Shown here in pieces: positions 56,784 to 64,000 of a stretch of 64,000 nt of DNA. The DNA comes from Qipengyuania gaetbuli. Lineage in GTDB: Bacteria > Pseudomonadota > Alphaproteobacteria > Sphingomonadales > Sphingomonadaceae. The notes under the pieces were generated by a model. That model saw only the letters and a program-made list of their open reading frames with translations. It made no database searches and was not told the DNA's origin. The translations under genes were made by a program, and so were the position numbers. Every line of letters starts with the position of its first letter. Positions within the stretch are counted from its first letter, which is position 1. Location: NCBI RefSeq assembly GCF_009827315.1, contig NZ_WTYF01000004.1:62001-126000 (forward strand), in the 5' to 3' direction.

Positions 56784-57454
56784 AGTGTCGCCTCGATCGC
56801 GCGCGCGGCTTCGGCCGGATCGTCGGCCCGGCTGATCGGACGACCGATGACCAGCACGCTGGCCCCGTCGTCGCGTGCCTGGCGCGGCGTGACTACGCGT
56901 TTCTGGTCGCCCACGGCGCTGCCTGCCGGGCGCAGGCCGGGAACGACGAAATAGCCGTCCTTCCACTGGCTGTGGACTGCTTTCACCTCGTGGCCGGAGC
57001 ACACGATGCCGTCGAGCCCGCTTTTGTGCGCCAGTTCGGCAAGGCGCATGACGTGGTCGTGCGCGCTTCCCTGCACGCCTGTGCGCTGCAAGTCTCGGTC
57101 GTCCATGCTGGTCAGCATGGTAACGCCCACCACCTTCGTATGCTCACCGGCTGCAGCCTTGGCGTCTTCCATCATGGCCCGCCCGCCGCTGGCGTGGATG
57201 GTGATGATGGCTGGCTCCAGCGAATGGATCGCGTGCATCGCGCCGGCCACGGTGTTGGGGATGTCGTAAAGCTTGAGGTCGAGGAAGATCGGCAGGCCGA
57301 GCTGGCCGATCATGTGCACCCCGTGTGCCCCGTGCGCGCAGAAGAATTCGAGGCCCAGCTTGATGCCGCCAACATGCGCTTTGACCTTCTCGGCCAGGGC
57401 GACGCCGTCCCTCAGGCGCGGGACGTCCAGCGCAAGGTAGATCGGATTGCTCAT
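56780..57454 (-). CDS. pyrF: Orotidine 5'-phosphate decarboxylase
   Basis: A 224-residue enzyme of UMP synthesis. The catalytic DLKLYDIPNT is near residue 59 and VVPGLRPAG near 176; LVIGRPISRADDP binds phosphate. The ATG overlaps the lapA stop by four bases and the stop overlaps the GNAT gene, so lapA-pyrF-GNAT-trpF is a compact operon. Confidence 0.96.
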   Translation of the reverse strand: MSNPIYLALDVPRLRDGVALAEKVKAHVGGIKLGLEFFCAHGAHGVHMIGQLGLPIFLDLKLYDIPNTVAGAMHAIHSLEPAIITIHASGGRAMMEDAKAAAGEHTKVVGVTMLTSMDDRDLQRTGVQGSAHDHVMRLAELAHKSGLDGIVCSGHEVKAVHSQWKDGYFVVPGLRPAGSAVGDQKRVVTPRQARDDGASVLVIGRPISRADDPAEAARAIEATL

Positions 57455-57813
57455 GCCCGCTGGTCGGGTTCGGGCTCGACCGGATTGGCCGGTTCCGCAG
57501 CGGGCGAGGCGTTGGCTTCGACGGGAGCCGGGGCAGTGACAGGCGTATCGTCCACCCGCGGGCTCGCCATCTTGGCAGTTGCCTGCTCCAGTGCGGAGAT
57601 GCGGCGGGCCTGCCGCCAGCGGACGCCGCGGTGATAGAGCCACATCGGGATGAGCCCGATCATGAACGAGACGATCACGAGCGCAGGGACGCGCGTATCC
57701 CAGACGATGCCGGGCCAGATGCGTACGTCGATCTGCTTGTCCCAATTGCCGAAGGAGAAGGCGAGCACCGCCACCAGCAGCAATACCCAAAGGATCGTCC
57801 GGACAATCTGCAT
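57451..57813 (-). CDS. LapA (DUF1049)-domain membrane protein
   Basis: A 120-residue protein with two N-terminal transmembrane helices (about 3-21 and 43-60) separated by a short loop with GNWDKQIDVRIWPG, then a coiled-coil-like segment and an Ala/Pro/Glu-rich tail. This is the LapA layout. LapA works with LapB in lipopolysaccharide control in enterobacteria; the role here is unproven. Confidence 0.85.
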   Translation of the reverse strand: MQIVRTILWVLLLVAVLAFSFGNWDKQIDVRIWPGIVWDTRVPALVIVSFMIGLIPMWLYHRGVRWRQARRISALEQATAKMASPRVDDTPVTAPAPVEANASPAAEPANPVEPEPDQRA

Positions 57814-57874
57814 TCTGCGTTACCCCTCAGCTGTTTGGCCGCGATGCTAGGCGCGCATCACCCGCGCGGCAAGG

Positions 57875-59185
57875 TCAGCCGAAGACGCGGTCGAAAATCG
57901 TGTCGACGTGCTTGAAGTGATAGTCGAGGTCGAACCGTTCCTCGAGCTGTTCGACGGTCAGCGCGGCGGTCACTTCCTCGTCCTGCTTCAGCAGGTCAAG
58001 CAGCATCAGCCTGCCGTCCGATTCCCAGACCTTCATCGCGTTGCGCTGGACAAGGCGATAGGCATCCTCGCGGCTCACGCCGTTCTGGGTGAGGGCGAGA
58101 AGGACGCGCTGCGAGTGAATGAGGCCGCCCATCCGGTCCATGTTCGCCTGCATACGCTCGGGATAGACGAGGAGCTTGTCGACCACGCCGGTCAAGCGGG
58201 CAAGCGCGAAGTCGAGCGTGATGGTCGCATCGGGACCGATGAAGCGTTCGACCGACGAGTGCGAGATATCGCGCTCGTGCCACAGCGCCACGTTTTCCAG
58301 CGCGGGCAGGGCATAGGCGCGTATCATGCGGGCCTGGCCGGTCAGGTTCTCGGTCAGGATCGGGTTGCGCTTGTGCGGCATGGCCGACGAACCCTTCTGG
58401 CCGGGCGAGAAATATTCCTCGGCTTCCAGCACTTCGGTGCGCTGGAGATGGCGGATTTCCACGGCAAGGCGTTCGATCGAGCCGGCAATCACGGCGAGCG
58501 TGGAAAAATACATGGCGTGGCGGTCGCGCGGTATGACCTGCGTCGAGACGGGCTCTGCCTTGAGGCCCATCTTCTGAGCGACATATTCCTCGACCGACGG
58601 ATCGATATTGGCGAAGGTGCCGACCGCGCCCGAAATCGCGCAGGTCGCGATTTCTTCGCGTGCGGCGAGGAGGCGGGTCTTGCAGCGGTCGAATTCGGCA
58701 TAGGCCTGGGCAAGCTTGAGGCCGAAGGTCACCGGCTCTGCATGGATGCCGTGGCTGCGGCCGATCGTCGGCGTGTATTTGTGCTCTTTCGCCCGGCGCT
58801 CGATCGCTTCGAGCAGGGCGTCCATGTCCTCGAGCAGGATATCGGTTGCGCGGGCCAGCTGCACGGCCAGCGTGGTGTCGAGCACATCGCTGCTGGTCAT
58901 GCCCTGGTGCATGAAACGCGCCTCATCGCCGACGTTTTCGGCAACCCAGGTGAGGAAGGCGATCACGTCGTGCTTGGTGACGGCCTCGATCGCGTCGATG
59001 GCTTCCACGTCGATCTTCGGGTCGGTGGCCCACCAGTCCCACAGGGCCTTGGCCGCGCTTTTCGGCACCACGCCGAGTTCGCCGAGCTTCTCGGTCGCGT
59101 GGGCTTCGATCTCGAACCAGATGCGGTATTTAGCTTCCGGCTCCCAGAGAGCGGTCATGGCAGGGCGGGCATAGCGGGGGACCAT
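57875..59185 (-). CDS. purB: Adenylosuccinate lyase
   Basis: A 436-residue fumarase-superfamily enzyme acting twice in purine synthesis. The signature [11 protein letters not shown] (about 258-268) holds the catalytic Ser loop; [16 protein letters not shown] has the catalytic His near 141. The ATG at 59185 ([17 protein letters not shown]) gives standard length; the upstream extension has no conserved sequence. Confidence 0.96.
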   Translation of the reverse strand: MVPRYARPAMTALWEPEAKYRIWFEIEAHATEKLGELGVVPKSAAKALWDWWATDPKIDVEAIDAIEAVTKHDVIAFLTWVAENVGDEARFMHQGMTSSDVLDTTLAVQLARATDILLEDMDALLEAIERRAKEHKYTPTIGRSHGIHAEPVTFGLKLAQAYAEFDRCKTRLLAAREEIATCAISGAVGTFANIDPSVEEYVAQKMGLKAEPVSTQVIPRDRHAMYFSTLAVIAGSIERLAVEIRHLQRTEVLEAEEYFSPGQKGSSAMPHKRNPILTENLTGQARMIRAYALPALENVALWHERDISHSSVERFIGPDATITLDFALARLTGVVDKLLVYPERMQANMDRMGGLIHSQRVLLALTQNGVSREDAYRLVQRNAMKVWESDGRLMLLDLLKQDEEVTAALTVEQLEERFDLDYHFKHVDTIFDRVFG

Positions 59186-59362
59186 CGGTCGACTCCGTGA
59201 AGAAAAGGCAGGGCTGGCGTTTGCGCAGCGCGCTAGGCAAGGCAGCCCGAACTGGCAAGGGCGCACGGCCGGTTGCGCATACGTTATTGGACGATTTCGC
59301 CATTATCGCACAGCCGCGCTTGTTCGATTGCAAGCGGCTGCGATTGCGGTAAGTTGTTCTTC

Positions 59363-62173
59363 ATGAACGACCAATCGATCCAATCGGCCGCAAAAATTTC
59401 CCTCGCCACAGGCGCAGCAATCTGGCTGGCGCTGGCCGCTCCTGCCCATGCGGGTGACAAGGTGATTTACGGGGACGCGCCGGAATGGGTCGACAAGGTG
59501 GCGCTGTCGCGGGTGAACGTTGAAAGCGATCCTTCGGCGCTGATCTACGATTGGCAGCATCGCCTCGAAAACGGCGTGGTGAGCGAATACGCCGACACGG
59601 CCATCAGGATCGACAATCCGGACCTCCTGATGGAGCACGGTACGGTCACGCTCGCATGGCTGCCGGACAAGGGCGACCTCACCGTCCACCAGGTGCAGAT
59701 CATCCGCGGCGCGGAGATCATCGACGTGATCGCCTCGGGCGCCCAGTTCGATGTGCTTCGCCGTGAACAGGGGCTGGAGCAGCGACTGCTCGATGGCCAG
59801 CTGACCGCGACGCTGGCTGTCCCCGGCCTGCAGGTCGGCGATATTCTGCGGGTGAGCCATACCGTGACCATTGCCGACCAGGCGCTGGGCAAGGAAATGC
59901 AATCGTCGCAGTACCTTGTGCCCGCGCCTTGGCAGGTCGGCTTTTCGCGCGCGATCGTGAGCTGGCCCGAAGGCACCGATGTCTATTTCGGCGCGGAAGA
60001 TTTCGCCCGCCTCCCGCAGCCGGTCACTCGTGACGGCTATCGCACGCTGACGGTCTCCCTACCGATCGCCGAGCCGCCGGAAATGCCCGGCGACGCACCT
60101 TCGCGGTTCAATCGCGATCCGATCCTGCGCGTCGGTACCTTTGCCGACTGGCAGGAACTGTCCCGCTCATTCGCGCCCCATTACGAGAAAGCCGCCAAGG
60201 TCGCCGACGATAGCGCGGTTGCCGCCAAGGCACGCGAGATCATGGCCAAGACGGGCGACCCGCTGGAGCGGACCGCGTTGGCCCTGCGCCTTGTGCAGGA
60301 CGAAGTCAGCTACCTCCTCAACGGGCTCGATGGCGGGAACTACATGCCGCAATCGGCCGCAGAGACCTGGGAGAAGCGTTACGGCGACTGCAAGGCCAAG
60401 TCGGTACTGCTGTATTCGCTGCTGTCCCGCATGGGCATCGATGCGCGGCCGGTGCTTGTCACCACGATGGGCGGCGATGCGCTTCCCGAACTCCTGCCGA
60501 TCCCGGGCAATTTCGATCACATGATCGTACACGCCAATGTTGGCGGCACCGACTACTGGCTCGACGGGACAAGCACCGCGACGCGGCTGACCAATATCGG
60601 CGAAGTCCCGGCCTTCTATTATGCCCTTCCGCTAAGCGAAGGAGGCTCCGGCCTCGTCCCCATGACGCAGCGCCGCCAGCCGTGGCCCGACATGGTCATG
60701 GACCTCACCAGCGATTATTCAGCCGGAGTCGATTTTCCGGCGCTGTTTACGCTCAAGATGTCGATCTACGGCGCGCGGGGCGCAGGCTTCCGCGCGGCTG
60801 CCGACGAGGCGGACGAGGACAAGCTGAAACAGTTCGCGCAAGGATTCTCGACCGGACCGGGCGGGGCGGTGACTTCTGTCACGCTCGAATATGATGACGA
60901 GGCAGCTGCCGGCGTGCTGGAGGTCAAGGGCGTGATGCCGGGCGATTTCACCTGGCGCGACGGACGCCTGCGGCTTTCCTCCGATCAGTCGGAGCAGTAT
61001 AATTTCAACCCCGATCGCGCGCGTTCGGAATGGCGCGACATTCCCGTGTTTACCCCGGGGCCGCAATACAACCGTATCGCTGCAACCCTCATCCTTCCCG
61101 AGGGGCTGGAAGGGTTCGAAAATACCGGTCCGGAGTCGATCGACACCGGTTTTGCAAACACGACCCTCAAAGGGGTCACCAGGCACGTCGGCAACAAGGT
61201 GACCTATAATGTCGATGTCTGGCAGGATCTTGGCGAGGTGCCCGCGTCCGAGCTTCCGGCCCACAAGCGCAAGGTGCGTGAGATCAACTCGATCAAGTCC
61301 GAACTGCTAGCGCCGGAGAATTTCGCCTGGCGCTGGGAATTCGATGCCAAGGAGCTGGCCCGCCGCACCGCGCCGCTGGTCGAGGCATATGACAAGGCCG
61401 TCGCCTTCGCATCCAGCGATGATTGGGGGCCGCTAAGCCAGCGCGCCAGTTTCAGGGCGCAGATTTTCGACTGGAAGGGCGTGCTCGAAGATCTCGACAC
61501 GCTGATCGAGAACCAGCCGAGCGCCAATCTCTACAGCTGGCGCGGTGCCGTGCACGAGGCGCTGGGCAACCGCGAGGCGGGTATTGCCGATGCGCAGATG
61601 GCCTATGATCTCGATCCGGCGTCGGCCTATGCGTTCAGCCTTGCCGAAATGCTGGCCTATGCCGGCAAGCGCGACGAGGCGCTCGAACTGCTCGATTCGC
61701 TGCCGGTCGGCGATGACGAGGAAGGATCCTTCGCCAGCACCTATGCTACCGTGGCAGGGCTTGCTGGCCGCACGCAGGATGCGCTCGAAGTGCTGTCGCG
61801 GCAGGTTGCCGCCAAGCCGACCAATGCGTCTGTCCTCAACGCCGATTGCTGGTTCCGCGGCCTGTTCGATATCGAAGCGGAAGGCGCCATGCCGACCTGC
61901 ACCAAGGCGATCGAACGGGCATCCAACAGCGCGCCCATGCTCGATAGCCGGGCGATGGTCAGCTACCGCTTGGGCAATTTCGACGCTGCGCTGAAAGATC
62001 TCGACAGCGCGTTGGAACTGGCGCCCAACCTGTCCGCCTCGCTTTACCTGCGCGGTATCGTGCGACTGGAAAAGGGCGACAAGGGCGGCCGGGTCGATGT
62101 GGAGCGGGCGCTGCGGATGGCGCCGGAACTGGCGGCCCGTTATGCAGCGCACGGCGTCGCGCCCCGCAAGTAA
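59363..62173 (+). CDS. DUF3857 and transglutaminase-core protein with C-terminal TPRs
   Basis: A 936-residue exported protein with a signal peptide (about 1-32, ending in APAHAG). DUF3857 occupies about residues 45-240; the transglutaminase-like core has the Cys in RYGDCKAKSVLLYSLLSRMG (about 343-362), with His and Asp in NFDHMIVH and YWLDGT. TPR repeats fill the last 230 residues (RGAVHEALGNREAGIADAQMAYDLDP and NFDAALKDLDSALELAP). Probably acts in the periplasm; the substrate is unknown. Divergent from purB. Confidence 0.85.
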   Translation: MNDQSIQSAAKISLATGAAIWLALAAPAHAGDKVIYGDAPEWVDKVALSRVNVESDPSALIYDWQHRLENGVVSEYADTAIRIDNPDLLMEHGTVTLAWLPDKGDLTVHQVQIIRGAEIIDVIASGAQFDVLRREQGLEQRLLDGQLTATLAVPGLQVGDILRVSHTVTIADQALGKEMQSSQYLVPAPWQVGFSRAIVSWPEGTDVYFGAEDFARLPQPVTRDGYRTLTVSLPIAEPPEMPGDAPSRFNRDPILRVGTFADWQELSRSFAPHYEKAAKVADDSAVAAKAREIMAKTGDPLERTALALRLVQDEVSYLLNGLDGGNYMPQSAAETWEKRYGDCKAKSVLLYSLLSRMGIDARPVLVTTMGGDALPELLPIPGNFDHMIVHANVGGTDYWLDGTSTATRLTNIGEVPAFYYALPLSEGGSGLVPMTQRRQPWPDMVMDLTSDYSAGVDFPALFTLKMSIYGARGAGFRAAADEADEDKLKQFAQGFSTGPGGAVTSVTLEYDDEAAAGVLEVKGVMPGDFTWRDGRLRLSSDQSEQYNFNPDRARSEWRDIPVFTPGPQYNRIAATLILPEGLEGFENTGPESIDTGFANTTLKGVTRHVGNKVTYNVDVWQDLGEVPASELPAHKRKVREINSIKSELLAPENFAWRWEFDAKELARRTAPLVEAYDKAVAFASSDDWGPLSQRASFRAQIFDWKGVLEDLDTLIENQPSANLYSWRGAVHEALGNREAGIADAQMAYDLDPASAYAFSLAEMLAYAGKRDEALELLDSLPVGDDEEGSFASTYATVAGLAGRTQDALEVLSRQVAAKPTNASVLNADCWFRGLFDIEAEGAMPTCTKAIERASNSAPMLDSRAMVSYRLGNFDAALKDLDSALELAPNLSASLYLRGIVRLEKGDKGGRVDVERALRMAPELAARYAAHGVAPRK

Positions 62174-62185
62174 GGTGACCTTGTC

Positions 62186-62884
62186 CTAGATCAGGCCCTT
62201 GGCGCGCAGTGAGACGTGGCTGCCGCGCCCCACGATGACGTGGTCGTGGACGGTAATGTTGAGCAGCCGCCCGGCCTCCGCGATCCTGCTGGTTATCTGG
62301 ATGTCCGCGCGGCTGGGCTCGGGATCCCCGCTCGGGTGGTTGTGCACCAGGATCAGCGCGGTCGCCCCGATGTCGAAGGCCTTGCGGATCACTTCGCGCG
62401 GATGGATGGCTGCTTCGTCCACCGACCCTTTGGCGGCCAGGTGGTCGAGGATAAGCCGGTTGCGCGTGTCGAGATACAGCACCCGTACGCGCTCGTGCTT
62501 GAGATGGCCCATGTCGATGGCGAGATAGTCGAGCAGCGCCTGCCAACTTCCCAGCACCGGTTGCTGCTCGATCGCGCCGCGGGCCATGCGTCGTGCTGCC
62601 ATGGCAACCGCGTAAAGCGAGGCGGCACTGGCTTCGCCCATGCCCTTTACCAGCGCCAGCGCTTGCGGATCAGCGTTGAGCACGCCGGCAAAGGAACCGA
62701 AGCGCGCAATCAGCGTCTTTGCCAAGGGCTTGGTGTCTCCTTGACGGAACGCCCCGAAGAGGAGGTGTTCGAGCAATTCGTAATCGGCCAAAGCGTCCGG
62801 CCCGCCCTTGAGCAGTCGCTGGCGAAGCCGCTCACGCTGTCCTGCACCGGAATGCTCCTTTGATATGCTGCCCCCGTCAGACAA
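62186..62884 (-). CDS. radC: RadC-family JAB domain protein
   Basis: A 232-residue protein with an N-terminal HhH-like region and a JAB metalloprotease-like domain; the metal motif is HNHPSGDPEPSRAD (about 178-191) with an upstream Glu in DEAAIHPRE. The historic repair role of radC is disputed. The start is a TTG at 62884, since no ATG or GTG lies near the N-terminus; AGGG precedes it by about 7 bases. Confidence 0.92.
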   Translation of the reverse strand: MSDGGSISKEHSGAGQRERLRQRLLKGGPDALADYELLEHLLFGAFRQGDTKPLAKTLIARFGSFAGVLNADPQALALVKGMGEASAASLYAVAMAARRMARGAIEQQPVLGSWQALLDYLAIDMGHLKHERVRVLYLDTRNRLILDHLAAKGSVDEAAIHPREVIRKAFDIGATALILVHNHPSGDPEPSRADIQITSRIAEAGRLLNITVHDHVIVGRGSHVSLRAKGLI

Positions 62885-62982
62885 ATCGCGACCCTATCTA
62901 ACGACCTTTCAAAGGCTTGCATTGCCTTCGCGCGGCGATGGGCGCAAGTGTGCGCATAATGGATGAGGGCGAAATCGCAGGC

Positions 62983-64000
62983 ATGACGAGCCATCGGCCG
63001 CGCTGGCGCAAGAAGCGTTATGCCGTGCCCGGCCTCTCGCTGCTCACCCTGCTGGCGATATTCCTGATGGCCTGGGCCAATCGCGAAAGCATCGCGCATG
63101 ATTTCATCCGCGACCAGTTCGACGCCTATGGCATCGAAGGTACTTACGAAATCGAACGCATCGGCGGGCAAACGCAGGTCATCTCCGATCTCGTAATCGG
63201 CGACCCGGCGGCGCCCGACCTCACCGCCAAACAGGCTGTGGTGAAGCTCAAGTATCGGTTGGGCTTGCCGCAAATCGGCAGCATCACGTTGGTGGAGCCG
63301 CGTCTTTACGCGACCTACCTCGATGGGCAGCTGAGTTTCGGCTCGCTCGATCCGCTGGTGTTTGCCGAAAGCGAGGAGGAGCCCGGACTTCCCGCGTTCA
63401 ACGTCGCGATACGTGACGGTCGCGGCTTGCTCGAAACGGACTATGGCCCGGTAGGCTTCAAGCTCGAGGGGAGGGGACCGCTCGACAACGGATTTACGGG
63501 CATTTTCGCGGCAGTTGCGCCCGATTTTGCGATTGGCGGGTGCGAAGCGCGGCAGACGACGCTTTACGGCAAGGTGTCGACCGACGGAGGCACGCCGGAG
63601 TTCTCAGGTCCGCTGAGGCAGCAAGACCTTACCTGCAAGGGCAACGGCGTCCGGGTGACCGGACTGGTTGCCGAACTCGATGCAGCTATGACGCCGCAAT
63701 TGTCCGATCCCTCGATCGAGGCGCGGATCGACACGGACGCGCTCGCCATTCCGGGCGGTGCAGCCCAGTCGCTTGCAGGGACGATCCGTGCACAGATGCG
63801 GGGCGATGATGCAACCGCGCGCTTTTCGCTTGCCGCGCGCGGCTTCGAGACGCCGCAGGCTCTCGCTGCGGTCATCACCGCCGAAGGTGTTGCGCGCGGT
63901 CGCGGCGGGTTCGAACGGTTGGAGGTCGACGGCAATCTTGAAGGCAACGGCCTGCGCCTCGGCAGCGGCCTTGTCGCCGGCATCGAAAGCCTGTCCCAAA
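62983..64000 (+). CDS. Large membrane-anchored protein, YdbH-like (AsmA-type), 5' part
   Basis: At least 339 codons run open to the window edge, so the gene is partial. A basic N-terminus (SHRPRWRKKRYAV) and one transmembrane segment (about 13-30) precede repeated beta strands such as EIERIGGQTQVISDLVIGDPA and LKYRLGLPQIGSITLVEPRLYATY, the layout of YdbH/TamB/AsmA-type intermembrane lipid-transfer proteins. The start is uncertain; in-frame ATGs also lie at 62938 and 62959. Confidence 0.75.
   Translation, partial: MTSHRPRWRKKRYAVPGLSLLTLLAIFLMAWANRESIAHDFIRDQFDAYGIEGTYEIERIGGQTQVISDLVIGDPAAPDLTAKQAVVKLKYRLGLPQIGSITLVEPRLYATYLDGQLSFGSLDPLVFAESEEEPGLPAFNVAIRDGRGLLETDYGPVGFKLEGRGPLDNGFTGIFAAVAPDFAIGGCEARQTTLYGKVSTDGGTPEFSGPLRQQDLTCKGNGVRVTGLVAELDAAMTPQLSDPSIEARIDTDALAIPGGAAQSLAGTIRAQMRGDDATARFSLAARGFETPQALAAVITAEGVARGRGGFERLEVDGNLEGNGLRLGSGLVAGIESLSQ

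Noticed and set aside
57908..59200. 430-codon ORF antisense to purB
   Set aside because: Shadow of purB; purB carries all catalytic motifs.
59280..59345. Possible hairpin in the purB/DUF3857 divergent region
   Set aside because: The GCCGC/GCGGC arms pair only with bulges and have no T-run; nothing supports a function.
59273..59362. Upstream extension of the DUF3857 protein
   Set aside because: The extension places hydrophilic residues before the signal peptide; the ATG at 59363 gives a normal exported N-terminus.

Overview
The window is high-GC, gene-dense chromosomal DNA of an alphaproteobacterium. Gene content points to Sphingomonadales, most likely an Erythrobacteraceae-type marine organism: long PstA/PstC proteins with a PhoR-porin-pst-phoU-phoB order, Coq4-family proteins, ImuA/ImuB/DnaE2, and LexA boxes of the alphaproteobacterial GAAC-N7-GAAC type. 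I see no insertion sequence, prophage, CRISPR array or integration site. Taxonomy is inferred from remembered family resemblance, not from a database search.

Region 1 (1-10.7 kb) is a DNA-damage block. imuA-imuB sits behind a LexA box at 181-195. About 4 kb on, a second LexA box at 4382-4396 precedes a tightly packed run of radical-SAM DNA-repair-type protein, UdgX-type uracil-DNA glycosylase and the error-prone polymerase DnaE2 (4399-10647). In both promoters the likely -10 element lies inside the LexA box, and the second transcript may be leaderless. Between them lie a small secreted protein, a PilZ protein and a beta carbonic anhydrase. Next come a LysE-type exporter and an extensin-like protein.

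Region 2 (12.0-21.3 kb, minus strand) is the phosphate regulon: phoR, a phosphate-selective porin, pstSCAB, phoU and phoB. Triple 11-bp-period PHO boxes precede the porin and pstS. Two identical tRNA-Glu(UUC) genes and recJ follow upstream. Region 3 (23.5-28.4 kb) is mixed: a flavodoxin-like protein, a DUF4261-like protein with an AHH nuclease-like protein, nitronate monooxygenase, an amidohydrolase and a YflT-like stress protein.

Region 4 (28.5-36.8 kb, minus strand) is branched-chain amino acid synthesis: miaA, ilvB, a 99-codon ORF, ilvN, ilvC, a GFA-like DUF6151 protein, an alpha-hydroxy-acid oxidase and leuA. leuA has a leader peptide with Leu/Ile codons and competing RNA stems. Region 5 (36.8-44.3 kb) holds serB, two Coq4-family proteins flanking an iodotyrosine-deiodinase-like nitroreductase, small DUF proteins and purL.

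Region 6 (44.4-54.6 kb, plus strand) is a long codirectional run: xseB, a prenyl synthase, coaD, cyclophilin, queA, an ABC exporter, two outer-membrane proteins, tgt, an SDR and an M50-like protease. Region 7 (54.5-64 kb) has rpsD with a structured leader, a lapA-pyrF-GNAT-trpF operon, purB, a DUF3857/transglutaminase/TPR protein, radC and the start of a large YdbH-like protein cut by the window edge.
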